Positions 17,149-25,590 of a stretch of DNA of 36,692 bases are shown one piece after another. The translations under genes and the position numbers were made by a program. The notes under the pieces are model-generated. The model was not told the origin of the DNA, made no database searches, and saw nothing but the letters and a program-made list of their open reading frames with translations. The DNA is from UMGS1696 sp963642885 (GTDB taxonomy: Bacteria; Bacillota; Clostridia; Oscillospirales; CAG-272): the NCBI GenBank assembly GCA_963642885.1, contig CAVIJI010000017.1, forward strand, positions 1 through 36,692, written 5' to 3'. The number at the start of each line of letters is the position of its first letter. Positions within the stretch are counted from its first letter, which is position 1.

Positions 17149-18099
17149 TCAGTCCTCACGAAACAAAGCTACGGCCTCGTCGGCAAGACTCGACGTGTTT
17201 TTCATGTTTCCGTTATCGTCGGCGAAAAGTCTGTGAGAAACATTATCTTTTCTGAACCAAATAAGCTGACGCTTTGCGTAATGACGAGTTGCGATTTTTA
17301 TGTCATCGACAACCTCGCCGATTTTTTTCTCTCCTCTGAAATAAGGCATAAATTCTTTGTAGCCTATTGCCTGTGCCGCTGTTCTGCCGATTTTCCTGTC
17401 TGTACAAAGCAAGCTGCGTGCTTCCTTTTCCAATCCCTCGTCCATCATAATGTCAACTCTGAGATTTATTCTGTCGTACAGAAGCTGTCTGTCGGAAAAA
17501 TCTATAATAAAAGCACAATCATCGAATCTTTTTTCGCCCGACAGCTGTTCCCTGTCGGTTTCGGTTTTGGTTTTTCCCGTAGTTTCGTAAACCTCGATTG
17601 CCCGTACCACACGTTTTACGTTGTTCGGATGTATAGCTTCCGCACTCTCGGGGTCTATCTCTCTCAGTTTATCATGCAGTGCTTTACTGCCGTTGCTTCT
17701 CGCGTACTCATACAGTTGTTCACGAAGCAGCTCATCCTGCTTACCTTCGGAAAACGAAACGATTCTCATCACCGCATCGTGGTACATTCCCGTTCCGCCG
17801 CACAATATCGGAATTTTCCCGCGTGAAGCAACATCATATATTGCTTCTGACGCGAGAGAAGCGTAATCCGCAGCCGAAAATTCCTCATCCGGTTCGATAA
17901 TATTCAGGAGATGATGCTTTATTCCCTTCATCTCGCTTTCAACAGGTGTAGCGGTTCCGATATTCATACCTTTGTACAGCTGCATCGAGTCACATGAAAT
18001 TATCTCACCGTCCAGACGTGACGCGAGCTCGATAGCCAGCGATGTCTTTCCCGACGCCGTTGGTCCTAATACCGATATAGTTTTTATCATTTCGCTCAT
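17149..18099 (-). CDS. miaA: tRNA dimethylallyltransferase
   Basis: 316 residues from the ATG at 18099. P-loop GPTASGKTSLA (about 12-22), DSMQLYKGMNIGTATP, GIKHHLLNIIEPDEEFSAAD, PILCGGTGMY and the C-terminal RHYAKRQLIWFRKD are MiaA signatures. It transfers a dimethylallyl group to A37 of tRNAs reading UNN codons. The frame extends upstream to 18171, but that overlaps queA; the ATG at 18099 follows the queA stop by 1 nt, with 18090 as a second candidate. Tight spacing implies translational coupling. Confidence 0.95.
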   Translation of the reverse strand: MSEMIKTISVLGPTASGKTSLAIELASRLDGEIISCDSMQLYKGMNIGTATPVESEMKGIKHHLLNIIEPDEEFSAADYASLASEAIYDVASRGKIPILCGGTGMYHDAVMRIVSFSEGKQDELLREQLYEYARSNGSKALHDKLREIDPESAEAIHPNNVKRVVRAIEVYETTGKTKTETDREQLSGEKRFDDCAFIIDFSDRQLLYDRINLRVDIMMDEGLEKEARSLLCTDRKIGRTAAQAIGYKEFMPYFRGEKKIGEVVDDIKIATRHYAKRQLIWFRKDNVSHRLFADDNGNMKNTSSLADEAVALFRED

Positions 18100-18100
18100 T

Positions 18101-19207
18101 TTATCGAATAAACATCGCGTCACCGAAGCTGAAGAAGCGATAATTTTCCTCAACAGCGGTCTTGTACGCATTCATAATTATCTCACGGCTGGAAAAAGCG
18201 GATACAAGCATGAGCAATGTGCTCTCGGGCAAATGGAAGTTTGTTATAAGTGCATCGACCGCTTTAAACCTGTAGCCGGGATAGATGAATATTCCCGTAT
18301 CGGTATCAACGGGATGTATAATGCCGTTGTCGTCCGCCGCCGATTCGAGAACACGACATGATGTTGTTCCCACCGAAATTATTCTTCCGCCGTTTGCCTT
18401 GCGCTTATTTATCACATCTGCGGCTTCTTCAGTCACTCGTATATACTCCGAATGCATTTCATGCTCGGCTATTTTATCCTCCTTGACGGGGCGGAAAGTT
18501 CCCAGACCGACGTGAAGAAGTACGGGAACGACAGCGCAACCTTTTTCTTTGATTTTATCAAGCAGCTCGGGAGTAAAGTGCAAACCCGCGGTAGGAGCGG
18601 CAGCGGAGCCGGGAACTCTCGAATAAACGGTTTGATATCTCTCCGCATCCTCGAGCTTTTCTTTAATATACGGCGGAAGCGGCATTGTTCCGAGTAAATC
18701 AAGCGCCGCGAACACATTGTCCGCCTCTTTTTTTACATCGAACTTTACAATGCGGCAGCCTCCCTCTCCGACATCGAGTATTTTAGCCTCCATGATTCCG
18801 TCTCCGAAATCGATTATATCACCCGGTTTGGCTCTCTTGCCCGGCCCTGCGAGTGTTTCCCATACGTCATTCTCCCTCTGTTTAAGAAGAAGCAACTCAA
18901 CAGGACCTGTTGAATCGGTTTCAACGGTCTTTCCGATATCACTATCGTATCGATATTTTCTGTGTCCGATTATTCTTGCCGGTATGACTCTCGTATCGTT
19001 TATTACAAGTACATCCTCGGGATTTATGTAGTCGATGATATTTCTGAAAATTCTGTGCTCGATTTCACCGCTTTTTTTATCAAGGAGCATGAGTCGTGAA
19101 GCATCACGAGGCTCGATTGGCGTTTGAGCTATCATTGACTTCGGGAGATCGTAATAAAAATCCGACAGTCTCAGCTCGGTTTCTGGTAATTCGTTTTTTA
19201 TCATCAT
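18101..19207 (-). CDS. queA: S-adenosylmethionine:tRNA ribosyltransferase-isomerase
   Basis: 368 residues. LSDFYYDLPKSMIAQTPIEP, VINDTRVIPARIIGHR, VYSRVPGSAAAPTAGLHFT, HVGLGTFRPVKE and NFHLPESTLLMLVSAF are diagnostic. It adds the ribosyl ring of SAM to preQ1 at position 34 to give epoxyqueuosine. The ATG at 19207 is followed at once by a second in-frame ATG; GGTGAT lies just upstream. Co-transcribed with miaA; no other queuosine genes in the window. Confidence 0.97.
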   Translation of the reverse strand: MMIKNELPETELRLSDFYYDLPKSMIAQTPIEPRDASRLMLLDKKSGEIEHRIFRNIIDYINPEDVLVINDTRVIPARIIGHRKYRYDSDIGKTVETDSTGPVELLLLKQRENDVWETLAGPGKRAKPGDIIDFGDGIMEAKILDVGEGGCRIVKFDVKKEADNVFAALDLLGTMPLPPYIKEKLEDAERYQTVYSRVPGSAAAPTAGLHFTPELLDKIKEKGCAVVPVLLHVGLGTFRPVKEDKIAEHEMHSEYIRVTEEAADVINKRKANGGRIISVGTTSCRVLESAADDNGIIHPVDTDTGIFIYPGYRFKAVDALITNFHLPESTLLMLVSAFSSREIIMNAYKTAVEENYRFFSFGDAMFIR

Positions 19208-19257
19208 ATCACCGTCTTTCTTCGTTTCAGTGAACGTTTCAAACGAAACGCCGTATT

Positions 19258-19286
19258 ATTATATTACATCATGGCGGAAATTTCAA
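19258..19286 (-). promoter_or_regulatory. queA-miaA promoter
   Basis: Minus strand TTGAAA, 17-nt spacer, TATAAT. The 5' UTR of about 40 nt contains a small CGTTTC/GAAACG inverted repeat. Confidence 0.8.
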
Positions 19287-19350
19287 CCGATTTTTTCGGC
19301 GACTCTCAAATTTAACAATTATTTTATTTATGAGTTATTCACCTGCTTCA

Positions 19351-19379
19351 TTGACAATACGATAATGATGTGCTATTAT
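19351..19379 (+). promoter_or_regulatory. promoter of the isomerase-glycosidase operon
   Basis: TTGACA, 17-nt spacer ending TGC, TATTAT. Divergent from the queA promoter; both lie in the 216-nt gap 19208-19423. Confidence 0.85.
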
Positions 19380-19423
19380 TCTATTAATCAAACGTATCAT
19401 GACGTAGATCAAGGAGGTGTCCG

Positions 19424-20191
19424 ATGCTTATACCCGGTCTTGTTTCGGTTACATTCAGAGCTCTCGACAGAGCCGCTGTCGCATCGCTGATGCACAAATC
19501 GGAGCTTGCGGCAATCGAATGGGGCGGCGACATACATATACCCGTAAAGGAAAACCCGAATAAAGATGACACGACAAAGCTCGCCGACTCGATATCCGAT
19601 GCAGTAAGTCTGTCTGCCGATAAAAGATTTTACATTGCCTCATTCGGCTCATACTTCAGATGTGAGAAGGATGATGATATAAACAGTTCGACCGCATTGG
19701 CGTTAAATGCACCGAATATCAGAGTCTGGGCGGGAACACGTTCTTCTTCGGAAGCCGACGAGCATTACCGCGAAAATGTTGTCGGATGTATACAGCGGCT
19801 ATGCGATAAAGTATGCAAATACGGAATGACCGTTTCGACAGAATTCCACGGCGGGACACTCACTGATAGTGTTGATAGTGCGCTCAGATTGATTAACGAT
19901 GTCGAAAGAGATAACTTCCGTACGTACTGGCAGCCAAATCAATTCAGGGATGAAGAATATAACATATCCGCATTGAAGTCCGTACTGCCGTACTTGTCAA
20001 ATGTACATGTGTTTACATGGGATTCTTCTCACAGATACCCTCTCGTATACGGTGAAGCAATCTGGAGAAAATATATCGATATAATCTCGAACCGTGAAGA
20101 TACATGTCATCTTCTGCTTGAATTCGTGAAGGATGATTCGGTTGAACAGTTCTACAGGGATGCCGAGCTGCTGAAAAAGTGGATTGAATAA
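19424..20191 (+). CDS. sugar phosphate isomerase/epimerase-like TIM-barrel protein
   Basis: 255 residues. LIPGLVSVTFRALD at the start, AIEWGGDIHIP, VSTEFHGGTLTD, FRTYWQPNQF, VHVFTWD and LLLEFVKDD are spaced like the barrel strands and metal-binding acids of the xylose-isomerase-like (AP endonuclease 2) superfamily. Catalytic Glu candidates are in STEFHGG and LLEFVKD. AAGGAGG precedes the ATG at 19424. It is 50 nt upstream of a glycosidase gene, so a role in sugar catabolism is likely; the substrate is unknown. Confident of fold, not of reaction. Confidence 0.75.
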   Translation: MLIPGLVSVTFRALDRAAVASLMHKSELAAIEWGGDIHIPVKENPNKDDTTKLADSISDAVSLSADKRFYIASFGSYFRCEKDDDINSSTALALNAPNIRVWAGTRSSSEADEHYRENVVGCIQRLCDKVCKYGMTVSTEFHGGTLTDSVDSALRLINDVERDNFRTYWQPNQFRDEEYNISALKSVLPYLSNVHVFTWDSSHRYPLVYGEAIWRKYIDIISNREDTCHLLLEFVKDDSVEQFYRDAELLKKWIE

Positions 20192-20241
20192 AAATTCAAA
20201 AATGAATAACTATACAATGATATGATTCGGAGGAAAAAATT

Positions 20242-21549
20242 ATGACAAGTATTTCCGTAAAGTGGTCCGACAGAATCGGTGCTGTCAAGCCTATGCACGG
20301 TGTCGGACAACCGCCTTTCGCGGGTATGTATTTTAACATGTTCCATTATCTCACCGAAGCCGGAATACCGTTTTCACGACTGCACGATGTCGGCGGTATG
20401 TTCAGCGGCAACGTTTTTGTGGATATTCCGAACATTTTCCGCGACTTCTCCGCGGATGCGTCCGATCCCGCATCATACGATTTTGCATTCACGGACAAAC
20501 TGCTTGTCGCACTGACCGAGGCAGGAGTGGAACCGTTTTTCCGTCTCGGTGTATCGATAGAAAACTACATCCATATCAAGCAATACCGTCTGATGCCGCC
20601 TGCCGATCCGAACCAATGGGCGAGAATCTGCGAGGGTATAATCCGTCACTATAATGAGGGATGGGCGGAAGGCTATCATATGGGTATACGCTATTGGGAA
20701 ATCTGGAACGAACCCGATAACTCACCCGACCTTGCGGAAAATCAAATGTGGTGGGGAACGGAAGAAGAATTTTTTAATCTCTACGATGTTGCCGCCAAGC
20801 ATCTGAAAGCCTGCTTCCCCGAATTGAAAATAGGCGGATTCGCAAGCTGCGGCTTTTACGGAATTCTCGAAAAGGAAGCAAGTCCCGATGCCGCTTGTTC
20901 TCCGAGAACACAGTATTTTCTCGACTTCTTCGATGATTTTCTTGCATACATCCGCGAGCACGGCTCTCCGATGGACTTTTTCTCATGGCACAGCTACGGC
21001 AGCATTCAAGACACCATGCAATATGCCGCCTACGCTCGAAAAAAGCTCGACGATGCGGGATATGCAAATGTAGAGCACACCTGCAATGAGTGGAACTGCG
21101 AACCTCACCAGCGCGGTACCCTCCGTCATGCGGCGAATACAGCCGGAATGCTCCTTGCAATGCAGAATTCTTCTCTCGACAGTGCTATGTTCTATGACGC
21201 ACGTTTCGGAACTTCTGTCTACGGCGGCTTATTCAATCCTATGACACGTGAGCCGCTTCCCGCTTATTATGCGTTTATGGCTTTCAACGAGCTTTACAAG
21301 CGCAAAAACGCAGTGCGTACCGAATGTACAACAGACGGCGAATGCTACGTCTGTGCGGCAATCGATGATGACGGTTCGGGCGCGGTAATGCTTGCCAATC
21401 CGACCGATACCGCTCGACCGCTTTCCGTAAATCTCGACGGAAAAAAAGTGCACTCCGTCAAAATCATCACGGAAGGCCATATCTGGGAGGATACCGCACT
21501 TCCCGATTCTATAGACGCATATACGACACTGCTTATTCTTGCGGAATAA
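20242..21549 (+). CDS. GH39-like glycoside hydrolase (clan A)
   Basis: 435 residues, no signal peptide, so probably cytoplasmic. A TIM-barrel with YWEIWNEPDN (acid/base Glu157) and HTCNEWNC (nucleophile candidate Glu283) has the clan A arrangement. PFSRLHDVGG, FFSWHSYG and the C-terminal beta domain fit GH39 xylosidase-like enzymes. GGAGGA precedes the ATG at 20242. Forms an operon with the isomerase-like gene; likely removes sugars from oligosaccharides imported by an unlinked system. Sub-specificity not determinable. I see no clear terminator in 21550-21599. Confidence 0.8.
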   Translation: MTSISVKWSDRIGAVKPMHGVGQPPFAGMYFNMFHYLTEAGIPFSRLHDVGGMFSGNVFVDIPNIFRDFSADASDPASYDFAFTDKLLVALTEAGVEPFFRLGVSIENYIHIKQYRLMPPADPNQWARICEGIIRHYNEGWAEGYHMGIRYWEIWNEPDNSPDLAENQMWWGTEEEFFNLYDVAAKHLKACFPELKIGGFASCGFYGILEKEASPDAACSPRTQYFLDFFDDFLAYIREHGSPMDFFSWHSYGSIQDTMQYAAYARKKLDDAGYANVEHTCNEWNCEPHQRGTLRHAANTAGMLLAMQNSSLDSAMFYDARFGTSVYGGLFNPMTREPLPAYYAFMAFNELYKRKNAVRTECTTDGECYVCAAIDDDGSGAVMLANPTDTARPLSVNLDGKKVHSVKIITEGHIWEDTALPDSIDAYTTLLILAE

Positions 21550-21599
21550 TTCCATAATGATAAATTCGCGGTATTTCGCAAAATATTTGCCGAAAGGTA

Positions 21600-21628
21600 T
21601 TGACAAGCTATCACTATCGTGATATAAT
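21600..21628 (+). promoter_or_regulatory. attenuator/symporter promoter (perfect consensus)
   Basis: TTGACA, 17-nt spacer, TATAAT. Transcription should start near 21635, 25 nt before the leader-peptide ATG. Confidence 0.92.
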
Positions 21629-21659
21629 CTATGAAAATTTCAAATGAAGGATTACGACA

Positions 21660-21710
21660 ATGCTTAATTTCGTTAACACATACTGCTATTATTACTATTA
21701 CCGCGGATAG
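21660..21710 (+). CDS. tyrosine-rich leader peptide (16 aa)
   Basis: MLNFVNTYCYYYYYRG: six of 16 residues are Tyr, five consecutive, from codons TAC TGC TAT TAT TAC TAT TAC. GAAGGA lies 8 nt before the ATG, in a transcript from a perfect-consensus promoter. The Tyr codons lie inside the left arm of the first hairpin. In ribosome-mediated attenuation, scarcity of the charged tRNA stalls the ribosome at such runs and lets an antiterminator form. Too short for standard gene calling. Confidence 0.85.
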   Translation: MLNFVNTYCYYYYYRG

Positions 21711-21786
21711 AAGGTAATAGTGATTTGTGTTGCGAAAAAAATTGTTTGTATTTACCGCACGGAATCACGTTCTGTGCGGTTTTTTT
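21675..21786 (+). promoter_or_regulatory. transcription attenuator with alternative hairpins
   Basis: Hairpin 1:2: ATTACTATTACC (21691-21702) pairs with GGTAATAGTGAT (21713-21724), one G-U, extended by AACACA (21675) with TGTGTT (21726). Antiterminator 2:3: GTGATT (21720) pairs with AATCAC (21763) plus GTGT (21727) with GCAC (21757). Terminator 3:4 is 21755-21779. Pairings 1:2 and 2:3 exclude each other, as do 2:3 and 3:4. A ribosome stalled on the Tyr run frees segment 2, giving read-through into the symporter gene. Confidence 0.8.
21755..21786 (+). terminator. attenuator terminator
   Basis: CCGCACGGAA and TTCTGTGCGG form a 10-bp stem (one G-U) with TCACG loop, followed by seven U. It lies about 130 nt upstream of the symporter start. 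Confidence 0.93.
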
Positions 21787-21915
21787 ATACCTACAAAACT
21801 AATCCCGAATTGACACAAGGCAGGTGGTTCAAATATATTATCTTTATACACGCTTCTCTTTATCAATATGTAAATCTATAAATAAAGCTGTATGTACAGC
21901 GGATCGGATGTTAAA

Positions 21916-23487
21916 ATGTTTATTAAAATTCTTTTCTTGGTAGTATTCTTCGCGATAATGATTACAGTCGGATTTTTATGCAAAAAGAAAAACGACAGTG
22001 TTCACAGCTTTGTACTCGGCGGACGTAATGTCGGTCCCTGGCTCACCGCTTTCGCATACGGAACCTCGTACTTCTCTGCCGTTATATTTATCGGATACGC
22101 GGGACAATTCGGTTGGAAATACGGCGTATCTTCAACATGGATAGGTATCGGAAACGCGCTCATAGGTTCTCTTCTCGCATGGGTTATACTCGGCAGAAGA
22201 ACACGTCTGATGACACAGCACCTCTCGGCGTCGACAATGCCCGAGTTTTTCTCCAGAAGATTTGCCTCTCCTTCAATGAAAATAGCCGCATCCGTTATAG
22301 TTTTTGTTTTTCTTATTCCCTACACGGCTTCGCTTTACAACGGTCTTTCGCGTTTGTTTGAATCCGCATTTCATATCGATTACATGTGGTGTGTAATTAT
22401 AATGAGTGTATTTACCGGTATATATGTTATCGCCGGCGGATACATGGCAACTGCCGTTAATGATTTTATTCAGGGAATAATTATGCTCGGCGGTATCGTA
22501 ATCGTAATCGCCGCCGTACTGAAGCAGAACGGCGGATTCACCGAAGCTCTCAGCACACTCTCTCAAATCACCGCCGAAAGCAATCCTTCATTAAACGGCG
22601 CATTCACGTCATTCTTCGGTCCCGAACCTCTTGCACTCTTCGGAGTCGTAATACTGACTTCTCTCGGTACATGGGGTCTTCCTCAAATGGTAGGTAAATT
22701 TTACGCCATCAAAAGCGAATCCGCTGTTTCAAAGGGAACGCTCATATCAACATTATTCGCATTTGTCGTATCAGGCGGATGCTACTTCATGGGCGGCTTC
22801 GGACGTCTGTACTCCGATAAAATATCCTTCAGTGCTTCCGGAACACCGATATATGACAGTATAATACCGTCAATGCTCGAAACATTGCCCGATGTAATCG
22901 TAGCCGTTGTTATCATGCTTGTATTATCGGCTTCAATGTCTACTTTATCATCACTGGTGCTTACATCATCGTCAACCCTTACACTTGACATGATAGTACC
23001 GATCAGAGAAAAGCACGGCAAAAAGCTTGAGCAGAAATCACAAATGAATCTTATAAGAATCCTTATTGTTTTCTTCATCGCGGTTTCCGCCGCAATAGCA
23101 ATAATCCAGATGAAATCCAATGTAACATTCATAGCTCAGCTCATGGGTATATCATGGGGTGCGCTTGCCGGAGCTTTTCTCGCTCCGTTTCTGTACAGCC
23201 TGTACTTCAAATGGGTTACAAAAGTCTCCGTATGGTGCAGCTTCATATGCGGCGTCGGAACCATGGTTGCAAACATGATATGCACCTTCACGGGAAAAGT
23301 ATTTATTATCCCGTTCTTCTCATCTCCTATTAACGCGGGAGTCTTGGCAATGGTCTGCGGTTTGATTGTTGTTCCGCTCGTCAGCATTTTCACGAAAAAG
23401 CTCGAAAAGAAAAAGGTCGATGATATGTTTGCCTGCTACGATAAAACAATCGTCGTTCATGCCACAACCTCATTGAACGAAAAATAA
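21916..23487 (+). CDS. sodium:solute symporter (SSS family), under a Tyr attenuator
   Basis: 523 residues from the ATG at 21916. About 13 hydrophobic segments; SSS hallmarks include SFVLGGRNVGPWLTAFAYGT near TM1-2, FFSRRFASPSMK, GIYVIAGGYMATAVNDFIQG and the polar LVLSASMSTLSSLVLTSSST segment that houses sodium-site residues. The family includes proline, pantothenate and sugar carriers, so substrate cannot be read from sequence alone; the Tyr-codon attenuator suggests tyrosine or a related compound. An in-frame ATG at 21892 would add eight residues but has no ribosome site; GGAT precedes 21916, which also begins directly at TM1. Confidence 0.88.
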   Translation: MFIKILFLVVFFAIMITVGFLCKKKNDSVHSFVLGGRNVGPWLTAFAYGTSYFSAVIFIGYAGQFGWKYGVSSTWIGIGNALIGSLLAWVILGRRTRLMTQHLSASTMPEFFSRRFASPSMKIAASVIVFVFLIPYTASLYNGLSRLFESAFHIDYMWCVIIMSVFTGIYVIAGGYMATAVNDFIQGIIMLGGIVIVIAAVLKQNGGFTEALSTLSQITAESNPSLNGAFTSFFGPEPLALFGVVILTSLGTWGLPQMVGKFYAIKSESAVSKGTLISTLFAFVVSGGCYFMGGFGRLYSDKISFSASGTPIYDSIIPSMLETLPDVIVAVVIMLVLSASMSTLSSLVLTSSSTLTLDMIVPIREKHGKKLEQKSQMNLIRILIVFFIAVSAAIAIIQMKSNVTFIAQLMGISWGALAGAFLAPFLYSLYFKWVTKVSVWCSFICGVGTMVANMICTFTGKVFIIPFFSSPINAGVLAMVCGLIVVPLVSIFTKKLEKKKVDDMFACYDKTIVVHATTSLNEK

Positions 23488-23537
23488 TTATATACCGCAA
23501 AGCGTGTTGATTATATAACAGAATACGCAAACAAAAT

Positions 23538-23573
23538 TCAAGGCTCCGATACTTAACGGTATCGGAGCCTTGA
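23538..23573. terminator. hairpin between convergent symporter and phospholipase genes
   Basis: A perfect 15-bp stem, TCAAGGCTCCGATAC with GTATCGGAGCCTTGA, and a 6-nt loop. The following tract is only A/T-rich (ATAATTATATT), so it is a non-canonical or bidirectional terminator. Confidence 0.7.
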
Positions 23574-23596
23574 TAATTATATTACGGGAATATTTC

Positions 23597-23629
23597 TAAG
23601 GATACTCTTAATAAGTCGGCTTCTTGAGT
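23597..23629. repeat. partial/degenerate copy C of the MITE-like repeat
   Basis: TAAGGATACTCTTAATAAGT matches 18 of 20 bases of the left end of the repeat at 35193 (counted over GGATAC to CGG), then diverges. It abuts the stop codon of the phospholipase gene. Confidence 0.5.
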
Positions 23630-23633
23630 TAGT

Positions 23634-24653
23634 TCATTGGAAATTGACATTATAAATCTTCTCAATCAATGAAGATGACGGAAAATCCATATAGAACCAA
23701 CCGTAACAATCGGCTTTGTCCAAATTTCTGTTCATCAGATAATTGTTGATTTCACTACTGCTTATTCTTATTTTGCAATCTCCCAAATGCTCGGCGGCAA
23801 CACCGGCTATCTCATCACAATTCAACAACAATTCATACCAAGAATAACTTTCGTATTTGGAAAGGCACGAAAAATTCGTAATCGGATTAGTCGAGGTATA
23901 TGTAACGGTAATCTTACTCGGATCGTTCACACCATTCTCGATATTAACAAGTGATGCTTCAATACAGGAGATTTTGTTATCTGTTGTGGTTTCGTAGCTA
24001 TCTTCTACTGTGGATCGATTCTTATAGTGGATACCGATATCCAAAGCACACTCATAGAAACGATTATAGATTACAATTTTTCCGCGTACCTCTCCGAGTG
24101 TGGGAATTCTGTCTTCCGTGTAAAAAATCGACGGATTTTCTCTCATAAAGTCAAACCACTCTTCCATAGCGGAACGATATGTACTTGACATTGTTTTACC
24201 ATCCTCGTTTTTCAGTGTAACAATGACGGTTTCACTCGGGTTATCCTGAAGAAATTCATAAACCGATTCTATAGCCTCACGGGGAGTCATATTGCAGAAG
24301 CACGACCAAAAGCCACTACCATGATAAACACCAGGTTCATCATGATTCAGACTGATACGAATGTCCAAAAGTCGGATTCCGTTGTCAAGCTGTCCTCTGA
24401 TATCCTCATCCTGCGTTACAGCCCAGGGCTTTAAGATTTTCTCTTTAATTTGAGTCCACTTCGCAGCTATATTTTTAGTACCCGAATCGTGAGTTCCGGG
24501 AATGGTGATATTATTGAGTAAAGTATCATCCGCTATTCCGCTCATCCAGTTATTCGGTGATACACTGTCGGCGGTTATGTTTACGGGAAATGCCAACATT
24601 ACTATTACAGCCGCACACACAATTGCCGTGATTTTTTTTATTCTGTTTAGCAT
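23634..24653 (-). CDS. secreted phosphatidylinositol-specific phospholipase C-like protein
   Basis: 339 residues. Signal peptide at about 1-28 (ITAIVCAAVIVMLAFPVNIT). The PI-PLC X domain shows NNITIPGTHDSGT (catalytic His55), NGIRLLDIRISL and PGVYHG (catalytic His111), with TVIVTLKNEDG and LGEVRGKIVIYNRF. Length and order resemble secreted Bacillus/Listeria PI-PLC, which cleaves phosphatidylinositol or GPI anchors by a general acid/base mechanism. AAGGAAG precedes the ATG at 24653. It is 57 nt downstream of a small membrane-protein gene, likely one transcript. Substrate (host lipid or other) is inference. Confidence 0.88.
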   Translation of the reverse strand: MLNRIKKITAIVCAAVIVMLAFPVNITADSVSPNNWMSGIADDTLLNNITIPGTHDSGTKNIAAKWTQIKEKILKPWAVTQDEDIRGQLDNGIRLLDIRISLNHDEPGVYHGSGFWSCFCNMTPREAIESVYEFLQDNPSETVIVTLKNEDGKTMSSTYRSAMEEWFDFMRENPSIFYTEDRIPTLGEVRGKIVIYNRFYECALDIGIHYKNRSTVEDSYETTTDNKISCIEASLVNIENGVNDPSKITVTYTSTNPITNFSCLSKYESYSWYELLLNCDEIAGVAAEHLGDCKIRISSSEINNYLMNRNLDKADCYGWFYMDFPSSSLIEKIYNVNFQ

Positions 24654-24710
24654 AATTTTACTTCCTTTCGTATTTTAAATTTACTGTTTATTCCGATGAT
24701 TTACGCTTTT

Positions 24711-25325
24711 TCAGGCACGCATAGATGATTGGACATTAATCGAGTCTTCTGCTGATTCAAGGGGAGCATCGCTCTTACGGCAAGCGAAAAGGAAGAACGG
24801 AATCGTAAAGCAGAAGATAATCGAAAGCACCAGAAACAACTTTGCGTATTTCGGTTTGCTTGAAGAATAAATGCGATACAAACCAACATAAGTTATTACA
24901 AGAAGCGCAATATTAATCAATCTCCACAAAGTACGCAGTACAAACAATCTTGTCAGAACATCCGTTGCCTGACCGAATGCATAGAGCAGCGATTCTTGGC
25001 TCAATATATACTCATAACCGGACAGTGAACTTAAGAAAGAAGCAAATACCCGTGCATTCTCAACAAGAAAAACGCAATTTAAAATTGCCGAAACACAGGT
25101 GCAGACTAAGGCAAAGCGGCGCAGATATGACTTTCTGCCTCTGTTTGAGGTATAATACTGATCTCCGATAGCGCCGAGTACCCAGCTGCTGCCGATCGGC
25201 ACCCAAGCAAAACCATAGTGTCGAATTCCGCGCCGCTTAGCTATAGTGTAAAGGCTCAGACCTTCAAACACATACAATAAAACGATGAATAGTAACAGAA
25301 CAATCTTTGCGAAGACATTTTCCAT
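24711..25325 (-). CDS. multi-pass membrane protein of unknown function
   Basis: 204 residues, about five hydrophobic segments (near 6-25, 45-58, 70-88, 135-158, 165-185). The conserved-looking cytoplasmic motif LYTIAKRRGIRHYGFAWVPI followed by WVLGAIGDQY recurs in uncharacterised Firmicute membrane proteins. The C-terminus is polar and acidic. GAGAGGA precedes the ATG at 25325. Upstream of the phospholipase gene in the same direction; I cannot assign a function. Confidence 0.75.
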   Translation of the reverse strand: MENVFAKIVLLLFIVLLYVFEGLSLYTIAKRRGIRHYGFAWVPIGSSWVLGAIGDQYYTSNRGRKSYLRRFALVCTCVSAILNCVFLVENARVFASFLSSLSGYEYILSQESLLYAFGQATDVLTRLFVLRTLWRLINIALLVITYVGLYRIYSSSKPKYAKLFLVLSIIFCFTIPFFLFACRKSDAPLESAEDSINVQSSMRA

Positions 25326-25440
25326 TTCAAATCCTCTCTTTTGATTAAGCTGATTATATTAAGGTACAACCGTTTTAGCACGAATGCACCTTAAAGTATA
25401 TTGTGCAAGCCTAAAATATATGCTCACGCACAACTTTGTA

Positions 25441-25469
25441 ATTTTACATTTTCTCATGTAATTTGTCAA
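25441..25469 (-). promoter_or_regulatory. promoter of the membrane protein-phospholipase operon
   Basis: Minus strand TTGACA, 17-nt spacer ending TG, TAAAAT. The leader is about 108 nt; nothing else is seen between the gene and the tRNA terminator. Confidence 0.8.
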
Positions 25470-25549
25470 TGGTTATTTTTGACAATATAAAATCTATATT
25501 TTTACCGTTTTCAGATAAATACGATTGTCGACAACCGTGTTTGTCAAAT

Positions 25550-25587
25550 CAAAAAAAATAAAAGGTATCTCATTAAAGATACCTTTT
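25550..25587 (-). terminator. tRNA-Trp terminator
   Basis: Minus strand AAAAGGTATCT, loop, AGATACCTTTT (11 bp), then A and eight U. It begins 3 nt after the tRNA. Confidence 0.93.
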
Positions 25588-25590
25588 CAA

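Noticed and set aside
21631..21717. Alternative 28-codon frame through the attenuator rich in Ile/Thr (ending TITADRR)
   Set aside because: Its ATG lies upstream of the predicted transcription start and has no ribosome site; the Tyr frame has both.
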